A stretch of 64,000 nucleotides of DNA from JAXLSZ01 sp046330315 (GTDB taxonomy: Bacteria > Actinomycetota > Thermoleophilia > Solirubrobacterales > 70-9), in NCBI GenBank assembly GCA_046330315.1, contig JAXLSZ010000008.1, positions 124,001-188,000 of the forward strand, given 5' to 3'. This document shows, piece by piece, positions 42,861-51,413 of the stretch (its first letter is position 1; each line of letters opens with the position of its first letter). The notes beneath the pieces are model-generated. The model saw only the letters and a list, made by a program, of their open reading frames with translations. It was not told where the DNA came from and made no database searches. Position numbers and translations under genes: made by a program.

Positions 42861-44114
42861 GTGATCGAGCGCCTCAGAAGAAGCGGCGAATCGCGCCACA
42901 CGCTCCTCCTCGGAGGAGCCCTCGCGGCGCTCGCGGTCGCCGCGGTCGCCGCGGCCCTCTCCCTTCAGGCACTGCTCCTCGCCGCGCTGGTCATCGCCGC
43001 CGCCCTGGTCGGCGCAGGGCTTTGGCCCGGATCGGCCGAGCCTTCCGCCAACCCGGTGGAGCGCCCCGGGATCGGCGGCTACGGCTTCGTCGCCGAGCGC
43101 GCCCCGGTGATCGCCTATCTGGCCGAGCCGGGCCCCGACGCCCGCTGGCTCTACGTCAGCCCGCACATCGAGGAGATGCTCGGGTTCTCGCCCTCGGAGT
43201 GGCTCGGGAACCCGGGCCTCTGGCGGCGCCAGATCCACCCCGACGACCTGGCGCTGGCCATCTCCGACGAGGGGCGGACGCTGAGCTCGGGCGAAGCGAA
43301 CGCGACCGACTACCGGCTGCGCACCAGGGGCGGCGAGGAGATCTGGGTGCGCGACATCGCCGTGGGGGTCAACCGCGACGGGCAGACCGTGACGCAGGGC
43401 GTGATCTACGACATCACCAGCCTGAAACGGGCCGAGGAGGGCCTGAGGACCCGTGAGCGGATGCTCCAGGGAGCGCTGCGCGAGAGGACCAGGGAGCTGG
43501 AGCGGGCCCGCCTCGAGGTGCTCCAGCGGCTCGCGACAGCCGCCGAGCTGCACGCCGAGGGAACGCGCGAACACACCGCGCGCGTGGGGCAGATCGCCGC
43601 CGCCATCGGCCGCAAGATGGGGCTTTCCCCCGGCTTCGTCGAGCTGCTGGCGCAGGCCGCCCCGCTGCACGACATCGGGAAGCTCGGAGTGCACCGCGAA
43701 ACGCTGCTGCGGCGGGCCAGGCTCACCGACGCCGAGGCCGACGAGATCCGCGCCCACACGATCGCCGGCGCGAGGATCCTGGCAGGCAGCGAGACGCCGG
43801 CCCTGAGGCTGGCCGAGCAGATCGCGCTGACCCATCACGAGCGCTGGGACGGGAGGGGCTACCCCCGCGGCCTCGCCGGCGAGGAGATCCCGGTGGCGGG
43901 GAGGATCACCATGGTCGCCGACGTCTTCGACGCCCTCATGCACGACCGCGCCTACAAGACCGCCTGGACCGTGGAGGAGGCGCTGGCGGAGATCCGCGCC
44001 GCCTCCGGCACGCGCTTCGACCCGGCGGTGGTCGACGCCTTCATGGGGCTCGACCACTCCCAGCTGATGGCGAGGGCCGAGCGGGGACGCAGAGCCGCCC
44101 CGGCAGCGGCCTAG
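42861..44114 (+). CDS. Membrane PAS + HD-domain (HD-GYP-like) phosphodiesterase
   Basis: A 417-residue signalling protein. Two hydrophobic helices lie at residues about 15-55 (LLLGGALAALAVAAVAAALS, LLAALVIAAALVGAGLW), then a PAS domain (WLYVSPHIEEMLGFSPSEWL ... IWVRDIAVGVNRDGQTVTQG), a short coil, and an HD domain: HTARVGQIAAAIGRKMG, PLHDIGKLGVHRETLL, HHERWDGRGYPRGLAGEEIP. The GYP signature suggests cyclic di-GMP hydrolysis. It is the only plus-strand gene between ffh and ftsY, whose order it interrupts. Confidence 0.9.
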   Translation: MIERLRRSGESRHTLLLGGALAALAVAAVAAALSLQALLLAALVIAAALVGAGLWPGSAEPSANPVERPGIGGYGFVAERAPVIAYLAEPGPDARWLYVSPHIEEMLGFSPSEWLGNPGLWRRQIHPDDLALAISDEGRTLSSGEANATDYRLRTRGGEEIWVRDIAVGVNRDGQTVTQGVIYDITSLKRAEEGLRTRERMLQGALRERTRELERARLEVLQRLATAAELHAEGTREHTARVGQIAAAIGRKMGLSPGFVELLAQAAPLHDIGKLGVHRETLLRRARLTDAEADEIRAHTIAGARILAGSETPALRLAEQIALTHHERWDGRGYPRGLAGEEIPVAGRITMVADVFDALMHDRAYKTAWTVEEALAEIRAASGTRFDPAVVDAFMGLDHSQLMARAERGRRAAPAAA

Positions 44115-44121
44115 CGACCGT

Positions 44122-45117
44122 TCAGGGCTCGAGCAGCGCGCGGGCGAAGTCGGCCGGGTCGAAGGGCCTCAGGTCCTCCAGGCCCTCGCCCGTCCCGATC
44201 AGCTTCACCGGAATCCCCAGCTCGGAGGCTATCGCCAGGGTTATGCCGCCCTTCGCCGTGCCGTCGAGCTTGGTGAGGACGACCCCGTCAACCTCGACCG
44301 CGTCGGAGAACACCTGGGCCTGGCGAAGGCCGTTCTGGCCGGTGGTGGCGTCGATCGTGATCAGCGTCTCGTGCGGGCCACCCTGCGACTGGCGGCCGAT
44401 CACCCGCCGTATCTTGGCGAGCTCGTCCATCAGGTTTCCCTGGGTGTGCAGCCGCCCCGCGGTGTCCACGATCACCACGTCCGCCCCCCGGGCCTTCGCG
44501 GCGGCAATCGCGTCGAAGGCGACCGCACCGGGGTCGCCGCCCTCCTCGGAGCGGACCAGGCCGGCGCCCGAGCGCTGCGCCCACTCGGCGAGCTGCTCGG
44601 CGGCCGCCGCCCGGTAGGTGTCGGCGGCGGCGAGCACCACCGCGAGCCCCATCTCCTCGGCGAGATGCCAGGCGACCTTGCCGATCGTCGTCGTCTTGCC
44701 GGTCCCGTTGACCCCGACCACCATCACCACGGCGGGCCGGGCGCTGAGGTCGATGCGGGGCGGCTCGGGCGCCGCGGTCTCGGCGATGATCTCGATCAGA
44801 CGCTGCTGGATCGCCGCGCCGTCGGCGGCGACCTCGCCCGCCTCGACCTCCCGCTCCAGCCGCTCCACGACCCTTGCCGTGGTCGGCGCCCCGGCGTCGG
44901 CGAGGATCAGCGCCTCCTCGAGGCGCTCCCAGGTCTCCTCGTCGACCTTGTCGAAGAGGCTCGCCGAGATCTCCTCGGCCAGCGCCCGCCGGCTTCGCCG
45001 CAGGCTCTCGCGAAGGCGCCGGAACCTCCCCCTCTCCCGCTCGGGGGACTCGGCACCCGCCGGTCCCGGGAGGGCGCGCTCGCCGAGGTCGAAGATCTCT
45101 TGCCAGGAGACCGCCAC
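44122..45117 (-). CDS. ftsY: SRP receptor FtsY
   Basis: A 331-residue SRP receptor GTPase. NG domain: LRRSRRALAEEISASLFDKV, Walker A VVGVNGTGKTTTIGKVAWHL, DTAGRLHTQGNLMDELAKI, VVLTKLDGTAKGGITLAIA. There is only a short N-terminal acidic segment in place of the long A domain. It lies 42 bases after smc and is probably in the rnc-smc-ftsY run, a common order. Confidence 0.96.
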   Translation of the reverse strand: MAVSWQEIFDLGERALPGPAGAESPERERGRFRRLRESLRRSRRALAEEISASLFDKVDEETWERLEEALILADAGAPTTARVVERLEREVEAGEVAADGAAIQQRLIEIIAETAAPEPPRIDLSARPAVVMVVGVNGTGKTTTIGKVAWHLAEEMGLAVVLAAADTYRAAAAEQLAEWAQRSGAGLVRSEEGGDPGAVAFDAIAAAKARGADVVIVDTAGRLHTQGNLMDELAKIRRVIGRQSQGGPHETLITIDATTGQNGLRQAQVFSDAVEVDGVVLTKLDGTAKGGITLAIASELGIPVKLIGTGEGLEDLRPFDPADFARALLEP

Positions 45118-45159
45118 GCCGCAGAGGCTAGCCGCAGGGGGTGGGCCCCCGCGCCGCCC

Positions 45160-47556
45160 TCAGGCCGCCTCGGAGGCCTCGGAGCGCTCGATGCCGGCGA
45201 AGGGCGCCGGCGCCTCCCCGGCACCGTCGGTCCCCTCGCGCGCCATCCGCCTCGAGACGACCTTTGTGACGCCATCGCCGCCCATGCTGACTCCGTAGAG
45301 AATGTCGGCAGCGTCCATGGTGCGCTTCTGGTGGGTGACGATGACGAACTGGGCACGGTCGCTGAAGCGGCGGATCAGCTGCAGGAAGCGGTCGATGTTG
45401 GCGTCGTCGAGGGCGGCCTCGACCTCGTCGAGGATGTAGAAGGGGCATGGCCTGGCGAGGAAGACGGCGAAGACGAAGGCGAGCGCCACCAGCGACTTCT
45501 CCCCGCCGGAGAGCAGCGAGAGCTTGCGGGTCGACTTGCCGGCCGGGGTGACCTCGATCTCCACGCCCAGGGCGTCGCGCTCTGAGCCCTCCTCGCCGCC
45601 GGCCTCCTCCTCCCCGTCGGAGCCCTCCCCGCCGGCGGGATCTTCCGCGCCCTGGGGGCCCGTCTGCGGGGATCCGACCGGCCTCAGGGTGACGCGGCGC
45701 AGCCGTCCGCGCCCGCCCGGGAAGAGATGCTCCACCATCTCCTCGAAGTTCGCCGAGGTCGCCTCGAAGGTCTCCTCGAAGGCGCGGTCTATCTCGCGGT
45801 CGATGTCGCGGATCAGGGTCTGGAGCTCTCCGATGCCCTCCGCGATGTCCTCCCGCTGGGTCTTCAGCTCCTCGACGTGCTCGCGGGCCTCCTCGTACTC
45901 GCGCTCGGCGAGCGGGTTGAGGGGCCCGATCTGGGCCCGCCGCCGCTCCAGGCGCTCCAGGCGCCGGCCGATGTCCTCCCGCTCCTCCTGCCCCAGGGCG
46001 TCGCCGGCGGGCCCGATCTCCTCGCCGAGCCTTGCGGCGATCCCCCGCAGCTCCTTCTCGGCCTCGGCCCGGCGGTCGCCGAGATGCGCGGCCTGGACCT
46101 CTGCCTCGCGCAGGCGCTCGGAGGTCTGGCGGATCTCTCCCTGGAGGGCGTGCTCGCGCGCCGAGCAGGCCCGCATCTCCTCGACGATACCCTCGCCGCC
46201 ACTCCGATCGTCGAGCACGTCCGCCTCGGTCGACTCGATGCGCGCCCGCAGCGCCTCCCGCAGCCCCTCGACGGCCAGCGCGGCGGCGCCGATTGCCTCC
46301 AGGAGCTCCTCCGCGTCAGCAGCCCGGGCGCGCAGCTCGGCGCGGTGGCGCTCGCCGAGAAGGCCCTCGGCCCGCCGAGCGTGCCGCGCGGCGCGCTCGG
46401 CGCCGGAGCGGACCTCGCCGAGGGCGGCCGCTCTGGTGGCCTCCGAAGGCTCCGAGCGGGCTCGCTCGAGCGCCTGGCCGGCGCCGGCCAGGCCCGCCCC
46501 GACCTCGCCGAGCTCCTCCTCGAGCTTGCGGGACCGCTCGCTGGGCGCCGCGCCCTCGCCGACGTCGAGGGTGAGGGGCCCGAGCTCGGCGCGAAGCTCC
46601 TCCAGAGCGGCCTCGACCTCCCGGCGGCGGTCGCCGAGGTTCCCCGCCCGGACCCCGAGCCGTTCGGCCTCGGCGCGCATCCTGGTCAGCATCCCCCAGG
46701 CCCGGGTGCGCTCTCGGTCGCGGGCCGCGAAGCGCTCCTCCGCGGCCCGCCGGCGGCCGCTAACCCGCTCGATCTCGCCCTCCAGCCGCTCGAGATCCTG
46801 ACGGGCGCCGGCGGCCGCCCTCTCGGCACCGCTTGCGCGCTCGCCCCCTGCGCGGAGCTCCTCGGCGAGGAGCCGGCCGCGCAGCTCGAGCTCCTCGTGC
46901 TCGATCCGGGCGCCTAGCTCCGCCGCCTGCGCCTGGCGCTTCAGGGGCCGCAGCCGGGCCCTGGCCTCACGCTCGACGTCGAGGGCGCGGTCCAGGTTCT
47001 GCCCGGCCGCCCTGAGCTTCAGCTCGGCGCGCCGGCGCCGCTTGCGGTGCTTGCCGAGGCCGGCGGCCTCCTCGACCAGCAGGCGCCGCTCGCGGGGCTT
47101 GGAGTGGACGATCGACTCCACCCTCCCCTGGCTGATCACCGAGTGCATCTCGCGGCCCATGTTGGTGTCGGCCAGCACCTCGACCACGTCCACCAGCCGG
47201 CAGCGCGCCCCGTTGAGGCGGTAGCCCCCCTCCCCCGAGCGATCGAGGCTCCGCTCGATCGCGATCTCGGAGAATTCCGAGGCGGACCGGCCCTCGGAGT
47301 TGTCGATCACGACCTCGACCTCCGCGCGGCGCCGGCGCCCCACCCCCTGGCCCCCGGCCGAGATCACGTCCTGCATCGAGCCGCCGCGCACCGCCGCGGG
47401 GCTCTGCTCGCCCAGCGCCCAGAGGACGGCGTCCGTGATGTTCGACTTCCCCGACCCGTTCGGCCCGACGATCACGCTGACGCCCGGCGAGAAGCGCAGC
47501 TTGGTGCGCTCGGGGAAGGACTTGAACCCCTTGAGGCTGATCGATTTCAGGTACAT
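45160..47556 (-). CDS. smc: SMC family ATPase lacking a recognisable hinge
   Basis: A 798-residue protein whose N- and C-terminal heads are typical of SMC: MYLKSISLKGFKSFPERTKL, Walker A VIVGPNGSGKSN near 33, signature LSLLSGGEKSLVALAFVFAV and Walker B CPFYILDEVEAALDDAN near the C-terminus. Bacterial SMCs have about 1,150-1,200 residues with a globular hinge between two coils. Here the middle (about 170-600) is only charged coil (LEEELGEVGAGLAGAGQALE, EEMRACSAREHALQGEIRQT) with no hinge-like glycine-rich domain. A Glu/Gly-rich insertion interrupts the C-terminal head. Operon place (rnc-smc-ftsY) supports chromosomal smc. Confidence 0.88.
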   Translation of the reverse strand: MYLKSISLKGFKSFPERTKLRFSPGVSVIVGPNGSGKSNITDAVLWALGEQSPAAVRGGSMQDVISAGGQGVGRRRRAEVEVVIDNSEGRSASEFSEIAIERSLDRSGEGGYRLNGARCRLVDVVEVLADTNMGREMHSVISQGRVESIVHSKPRERRLLVEEAAGLGKHRKRRRRAELKLRAAGQNLDRALDVEREARARLRPLKRQAQAAELGARIEHEELELRGRLLAEELRAGGERASGAERAAAGARQDLERLEGEIERVSGRRRAAEERFAARDRERTRAWGMLTRMRAEAERLGVRAGNLGDRRREVEAALEELRAELGPLTLDVGEGAAPSERSRKLEEELGEVGAGLAGAGQALERARSEPSEATRAAALGEVRSGAERAARHARRAEGLLGERHRAELRARAADAEELLEAIGAAALAVEGLREALRARIESTEADVLDDRSGGEGIVEEMRACSAREHALQGEIRQTSERLREAEVQAAHLGDRRAEAEKELRGIAARLGEEIGPAGDALGQEEREDIGRRLERLERRRAQIGPLNPLAEREYEEAREHVEELKTQREDIAEGIGELQTLIRDIDREIDRAFEETFEATSANFEEMVEHLFPGGRGRLRRVTLRPVGSPQTGPQGAEDPAGGEGSDGEEEAGGEEGSERDALGVEIEVTPAGKSTRKLSLLSGGEKSLVALAFVFAVFLARPCPFYILDEVEAALDDANIDRFLQLIRRFSDRAQFVIVTHQKRTMDAADILYGVSMGGDGVTKVVSRRMAREGTDGAGEAPAPFAGIERSEASEAA

Positions 47557-47608
47557 CCAGGTTCGTTAGGCTCGCGGTTGGGTCGGACGCGTCCCCGGGG
47601 CGGGGCGG

Positions 47609-48298
47609 TCATCCCCCGAAGTGCTCGAGGGCCCGCTCCGCCGCGGTCTGCTCGGCCGCCTTCTTGCTTCGCCCCGAGCCCGCCCCCACCTGCTCGCCGT
47701 CGACCAGGGCGACCACGTCGAAGGTCCTGTCGTGGGCCGGGCCGGTCTCGGCGCTGACCTCGTAGATGACCCGCGCGCCGCGCCGCGCGAGCAGCTCCTG
47801 GAGGGCCGACTTGAAGTCGATCCGGGTCTCCGCGGCCAGCGAGACCCTCGGCCCGAAGGCCTCCGCGACCGCCGACGCCACGCGCTCGAACCCGAAGGCC
47901 AGGAAGCAGGCGCCGATCAGCGCCTCGGTCACCTCGGGCAGCGGGCGCTCTCCGTCGAGCAGGACCGACGCCGGAATCCCCGGGCCCGGACGCTCCGCCG
48001 CGACCATCATCTGCGGGACCCCGAGGGCGCGGCCGACCTCCGCGCAGGAGGCGCCGCTCACGGCCTGGTTGTGGATCTTGGTGAGGCGGCCGGAGTCGAC
48101 CTCGCCGAACCGGGCGAAGACCTCGGCGGCGACCGCCAGCCCGAGCACGCTGTCCCCGACGAAGGCGAGCCGCTCGTAGGACTTGGCGCGGTCGTCGGTC
48201 CAGGAGGAGTGCGTGAGCGCCTGCACCTTGAGGTCCGCCGGCAGCCCGCCGATCAGCCCGCCCAGCGGCCCGACCGAGGCGTCCAGGGACTCCGACAC
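47609..48298 (-). CDS. rnc: Ribonuclease III with substituted catalytic residues
   Basis: A 229-residue RNase III: endonuclease domain at 1-150 and a double-stranded RNA-binding domain at 155-229 (DFKSALQELLARRGARVIYE, GRSKKAAEQTAAERALEHF). The signature reads YERLAFVGDSVL where the family has ERLEFLGD: the second, metal-binding Glu is Ala45, while Asp49 remains. The second metal motif reads PEVTEALIGA, with Glu122 in place of Asp and Glu125 retained. The protein may be impaired in cleavage or may use a changed metal site. It lies five bases after acpP and is followed by smc. Confidence 0.92.
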   Translation of the reverse strand: MSESLDASVGPLGGLIGGLPADLKVQALTHSSWTDDRAKSYERLAFVGDSVLGLAVAAEVFARFGEVDSGRLTKIHNQAVSGASCAEVGRALGVPQMMVAAERPGPGIPASVLLDGERPLPEVTEALIGACFLAFGFERVASAVAEAFGPRVSLAAETRIDFKSALQELLARRGARVIYEVSAETGPAHDRTFDVVALVDGEQVGAGSGRSKKAAEQTAAERALEHFGG

Positions 48299-48303
48299 GG
48301 GCC

Positions 48304-48549
48304 TCAGGCCGGTGCGTGCGCCAGGACGAAGTCGATCGCGTCGCCAACAGTCTCGATCCGGGCCGCCTCGTCCTCGGGCACCGTGATCCCGTAGGTGTCC
48401 TCGAGCTCCATGACCAGCTCGTAGAGGTCGAGCGAGTCGGCGTCGAGGTCCTCCCTGAAGCGGGCATCGTCGGTGATCCGGGCGGGGTCGACCTCCAGCT
48501 CCTCGGAGAGGTGGTCGCGGACCAGGCCGGTGACTTCCTCGCGATTCAT
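48304..48549 (-). CDS. acpP: Acyl carrier protein
   Basis: ATG 48549 gives 81 residues. The phosphopantetheine serine lies in DLDADSLDLYELVMELEDTY, followed by GITVPEDEAARIETVGDAID. It is strongly acidic, as expected. It sits between plsX and rnc and carries acyl chains in fatty acid synthesis; the plsX-acpP neighbourhood fits lipid synthesis. Confidence 0.96.
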   Translation of the reverse strand: MNREEVTGLVRDHLSEELEVDPARITDDARFREDLDADSLDLYELVMELEDTYGITVPEDEAARIETVGDAIDFVLAHAPA

Positions 48550-48562
48550 CGCACCCTTCCTA

Positions 48563-49636
48563 TCACGCCGCGTCCGTGGCCGCCTCCGCCTCGGAGCCGG
48601 CCAGGGCGCCCCGGTTGGCGCCGCCCCGCGCCAGCAGGGCCGACGTCTGCTCGACGGCGCCGACCTCGACGCTGCGCGCCGCCAGCCGGACGGCATTGGC
48701 GACGCCCTCGGGCCCCGAGCTGCCGTGGCCCACCACGGCCATGCGCCGCAGGCCCAGCAGGATCGCGCCGCCGGTCGTGTCGGGGTCGAGGTCCCGCCGC
48801 AGGGCGCCCAGGGCCGGACGCATCAGCAGCCCCCCGAGCGCCGAGACCGGATTGCTGCGGGCCGCGTCGCGGATCGCCGAGGTGACGGTGCGCGCGGTCC
48901 CCTCCATCAGCTTCAGTGCGACGTTCCCGGTGAAGCCGTCGGTGACGACGACGTCGGCACCCCCTCCGGGGATGTCGCGCCCCTCGACGTTGCCGACGAA
49001 CTCGATCCCCTCGGCGGCGCTGAGCAGCTCGTGCGCGGCGACCACCTCGGGCGCTCCCTTCCCGGCCTCCTCCCCGACCGAGAGGAGCCCGACCCGGGGA
49101 GAGCGGAGCCCCAGCACAGCCTCCGCGAAGGCGGCGCCGAGGAAGGCGAACTGCACCAGGTGCCGGGGGCGCACGACGACGTTCGCGCCGACGTCGAGGA
49201 AGAGCACCGTCCTTCCCGGAACCGGCACCTGGACGGCGAGCGCCGGCCGCTGCACTCCCTTCAGGCGCCGCAGCCCGAAGGTGGCGGCCGCCATCGCCGC
49301 CCCGGTCGAGCCGACGCTGACCATCGCCTCGGAGCCACCGGCCGCGACGTCGGCGGCGGCGCGGACGATCGACGCCTCGGGCTGGGCCCGCACCGCGCTC
49401 ACCGCGTCCTGCTCGTTCGAGATCCACTCCTCGGTGGGGATCACCTCGACCCCCTCGACCCCGTCGAGGCCGAGCCTCTCCGCGGGGCCGAAGACGCGCA
49501 GCGCGATGCCGTCCGCCGCGGCCAGCCGGGCGCCCTCGGCCAGCGCCTCGTGACCCGCCTCCGCCCCGAAGCCGTCGAGGGCCACGGCCGGCCGGCCACC
49601 CCGGGCCGCGGTTGGCCGGCCGCCCCGGGCCGGCAC
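48563..49636 (-). CDS. plsX: Phosphate acyltransferase PlsX
   Basis: GTG 49636 overlaps the rpmF stop (TAGTG) and gives 357 residues. Family regions are VALDGFGAEAGHEALAEGAR (a diverged form of the usual AVDAMGGD start), EAMVSVGSTGAAMAAATFGL, RTVLFLDVGANVVVRPRHLV and GADVVVTDGFTGNVALKLME. It makes acyl-phosphate from acyl-ACP for PlsY. The first dozen residues are encoded by an imperfect GGCCGGCC-type DNA duplication. A diverged N-terminus makes catalysis slightly less certain. Confidence 0.92.
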   Translation of the reverse strand: MPARGGRPTAARGGRPAVALDGFGAEAGHEALAEGARLAAADGIALRVFGPAERLGLDGVEGVEVIPTEEWISNEQDAVSAVRAQPEASIVRAAADVAAGGSEAMVSVGSTGAAMAAATFGLRRLKGVQRPALAVQVPVPGRTVLFLDVGANVVVRPRHLVQFAFLGAAFAEAVLGLRSPRVGLLSVGEEAGKGAPEVVAAHELLSAAEGIEFVGNVEGRDIPGGGADVVVTDGFTGNVALKLMEGTARTVTSAIRDAARSNPVSALGGLLMRPALGALRRDLDPDTTGGAILLGLRRMAVVGHGSSGPEGVANAVRLAARSVEVGAVEQTSALLARGGANRGALAGSEAEAATDAA

Positions 49637-49848
49637 TACTCCTCCGTGCTTGGGGCGGCGGGCGCCTCGATTGCCGGCTGGCTCAGCACCTCGCGACCCG
49701 CGTAGGTGCCGCAGGTCGGGCAGACCCTGTGGGGAAGCCGCGGGCTGTGGCAGCGCGGGCAGGTATTGAGGCGCGGCCTCGCCGCCTTGTGCGCGGCGCG
49801 ACGCTTGTCGCGCCTCGTCCTCGAGGTTCTCTTCTTCGGAACGGCCAT
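49636..49848 (-). CDS. rpmF: Ribosomal protein bL32
   Basis: A 70-residue bL32: MAVPKKRTSRTRRDKRRAAH, then zinc-type CPRCHSPRLPHRVCPTCGTY with both CxxC pairs kept, so this is the zinc-binding form. It lies between the DUF177 gene and plsX, the usual order. Confidence 0.97.
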   Translation of the reverse strand: MAVPKKRTSRTRRDKRRAAHKAARPRLNTCPRCHSPRLPHRVCPTCGTYAGREVLSQPAIEAPAAPSTEE

Positions 49849-49893
49849 CGGGCCGGGAATGGTAGCCGGGACCGAAGGACCGCGCCGCCCGGG

Positions 49894-50412
49894 CTACTCC
49901 AGATCCAGCTCGCGCAGCTTCGCCCAGCGCGGGTCCAGCTCCCGGCCGTGATCGTGGTCGGCCGGGTCGGCGTCGTTGAGGGACTCTCCGCAGACCGGGC
50001 AGAGGCCGGCGCAGTTCGGCCGGCAGAGGGCCTGCCCGGGGAGCGCCAGGGCGAGAGCGTCGTGCGCCCAGCGCCCGACGTCCAGCTCTCCGTCCTCGGC
50101 ATAGGGGCTGGACATCTCGGGGTCGGGCGGCTGGTCGACCTCGCGCGCCTCGATCTCGACGGGCAGCGAGGCGGGCCCGAGGCAGCGCATGCACGGGCCC
50201 CTGACCTCCAGCGAGAAGCGAAGTCGCATCGCGTGGCCGCCGCGCGTCCGGGAGACCTCGAGCTCGGCCTCGACCGTCTCGGGCGAGGTCTCGTAGCGCT
50301 GGCCGCCGAGGGTGAGCGGCCCCGGGCAGACCGGGACCCCGACCCGCGCCCCCTCTCCGGGGGAGAGCTGCAGGCCCGCGAGGTCGAGGGTTGTGGAGGG
50401 GAGCCGCTTCAT
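49894..50412 (-). CDS. DUF177 (YceD) family protein
   Basis: A 172-residue DUF177 protein. The conserved CMRCLGPASLPVEIEAREVD and the C-terminal NCAGLCPVCGESLND motif (two Cys pairs) are present. The family is encoded just before rpmF in most bacteria and is linked to 23S rRNA maturation in plants and E. coli. It marks the start of the downstream core operon; just upstream is the 29-base repeat array. Confidence 0.93.
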   Translation of the reverse strand: MKRLPSTTLDLAGLQLSPGEGARVGVPVCPGPLTLGGQRYETSPETVEAELEVSRTRGGHAMRLRFSLEVRGPCMRCLGPASLPVEIEAREVDQPPDPEMSSPYAEDGELDVGRWAHDALALALPGQALCRPNCAGLCPVCGESLNDADPADHDHGRELDPRWAKLRELDLE

Positions 50413-50439
50413 GGCCGGGCGGGGCCCGTACGATGACCC

Positions 50440-50603
50440 CTTCCGAGATTAGCCATGAAACCCCGGGATCCCCGAGATCGGCGATGAGAACCCAGCACTC
50501 CCGAGGCCAGCGATGAGAACCCAGCACTTCCGAGATCGGCGATGAGAACCCAGCACTTCCGAGATCGGCGATGAGAACCCAGCACTTCCGAGATCGGCGA
50601 TGA
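50440..50603 (+). repeat. 29-bp tandem repeat array forming coupled mini-ORFs
   Basis: ATG codons occur at 50455, 50484, 50513, 50542, 50571 and 50600, exactly 29 bases apart. Each of the first five opens a ten-codon ORF (MKPRDPRDRR, MRTQHSRGQR, then MRTQHFRDRR three times) whose TGA overlaps the next ATG as ATGA. The sixth ATG is the start of the methyltransferase gene. Each unit also carries GAGATCGG before its ATG, a weak ribosome-binding site. No spacers are present, so this is not a CRISPR. Confidence 0.92.
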
Positions 50604-51142
50604 GCGCCCAGTTCCACTGGGCACCGGAGACCTACCTCGAGCGGATCCGCGCGGAGGTTCCCCGCTACGACGAGCTGCAGGACCAGACCGTGGCGGCGAT
50701 CCCCTTCCCGCCGGACCGGGTCCTGGAGCTGGGGATGGGAACCGGGGAGACCACCGCGAGGCTGCTCGATGCCTATCCCGACGCCTGGGTGGTCGGCCTC
50801 GACTCCAGTCCGGAGATGGTCTTCCGCGCGCGCGAAACCTACGACGACGTCCAGCTCGCCCGCATGGAGGACCCGCTCCCCGACGGACCCTGGGATTTGG
50901 TGATCTCTGTCCTCTCGGTCCATCACCTCACCGACGAAGCCAAGCGCACCCTCTTCCGCCGCGTCCGAGAGCAGTCACGGACCTTCGTGCTCGGCGACGT
51001 CGTCAAGGCCGAGCGGCAGATCACCCCGATCGACCCAGCGCACGACTTCCCCGACACCGCCGCTCAGCTCGCCGAGTGGTGCGGCGGCGAGGTGGTCTGG
51101 GAGGCCGACGACCTGGCGGTGGTCCGGGCGGTTTACGGGTAG
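50600..51142 (+). CDS. Class I SAM-dependent methyltransferase
   Basis: A 180-residue methyltransferase. SAM motif I is VLELGMGTGETTARLL, the acidic loop VVGLDSSPEMVFRARE, and motif IV DLVISVLSVHHLTDEAK. There is no signal peptide. The start codon is the last ATG of a 29-base tandem array, so its translation may be affected by upstream mini-ORFs. The substrate is unknown. It is divergent from the DUF177 gene and is the first gene of an accessory block. Confidence 0.85.
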   Translation: MSAQFHWAPETYLERIRAEVPRYDELQDQTVAAIPFPPDRVLELGMGTGETTARLLDAYPDAWVVGLDSSPEMVFRARETYDDVQLARMEDPLPDGPWDLVISVLSVHHLTDEAKRTLFRRVREQSRTFVLGDVVKAERQITPIDPAHDFPDTAAQLAEWCGGEVVWEADDLAVVRAVYG

Positions 51143-51189
51143 GCACCGGCGTCCGACCGCTTCGGGCGCCAGCGGCTGCGGGACGGGGG

Positions 51190-51322
51190 GTGCGGGGCTC
51201 ATGGCTGGGTGGGGGCGGCGGCAATCGGCGGCGGACGGCGGCGAGTGCAGGGCTATTGGCTGGGTGGGGGCGCAGGCGGGCGGCGGCGGGTGCAGGGCTA
51301 TTGGCTGGGTGGGGGCGCAGCC
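51190..51322. repeat. Imperfect direct repeats of about 45-55 bp
   Basis: Three copies begin GTGCGGGGCT at 51190 and GTGCAGGGCTATTGGCTG at 51245 and 51290, each continuing GGTGGGGGCG. Spacing is 55 then 45 bases because the GGC-rich end differs in length. They fill the gap between the methyltransferase and the AbiEi-DUF559 gene. Confidence 0.7.
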
Positions 51323-51413
51323 CGAGGCGTTGGACTCGGATCCGTGACGGTGTCGTGAGCTGATCGCGACATGCTCCGGCCTCACGCGGGCTCTCAAGGG
51401 GCAGGCTGGGCCG

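Noticed and set aside
42783..44057. Upstream extension of the ffh frame
   Set aside because: It is antisense to the HD-GYP gene; the family N-terminus begins at 42782.
50440..50603. CRISPR array
   Set aside because: The 29-base units are contiguous, with no unique spacers and no cas genes.
49637..50926. Upstream extension of the plsX frame through rpmF, DUF177 and the repeat array
   Set aside because: rpmF and DUF177 occupy this DNA in other frames; the TAGTG overlap marks the plsX start.
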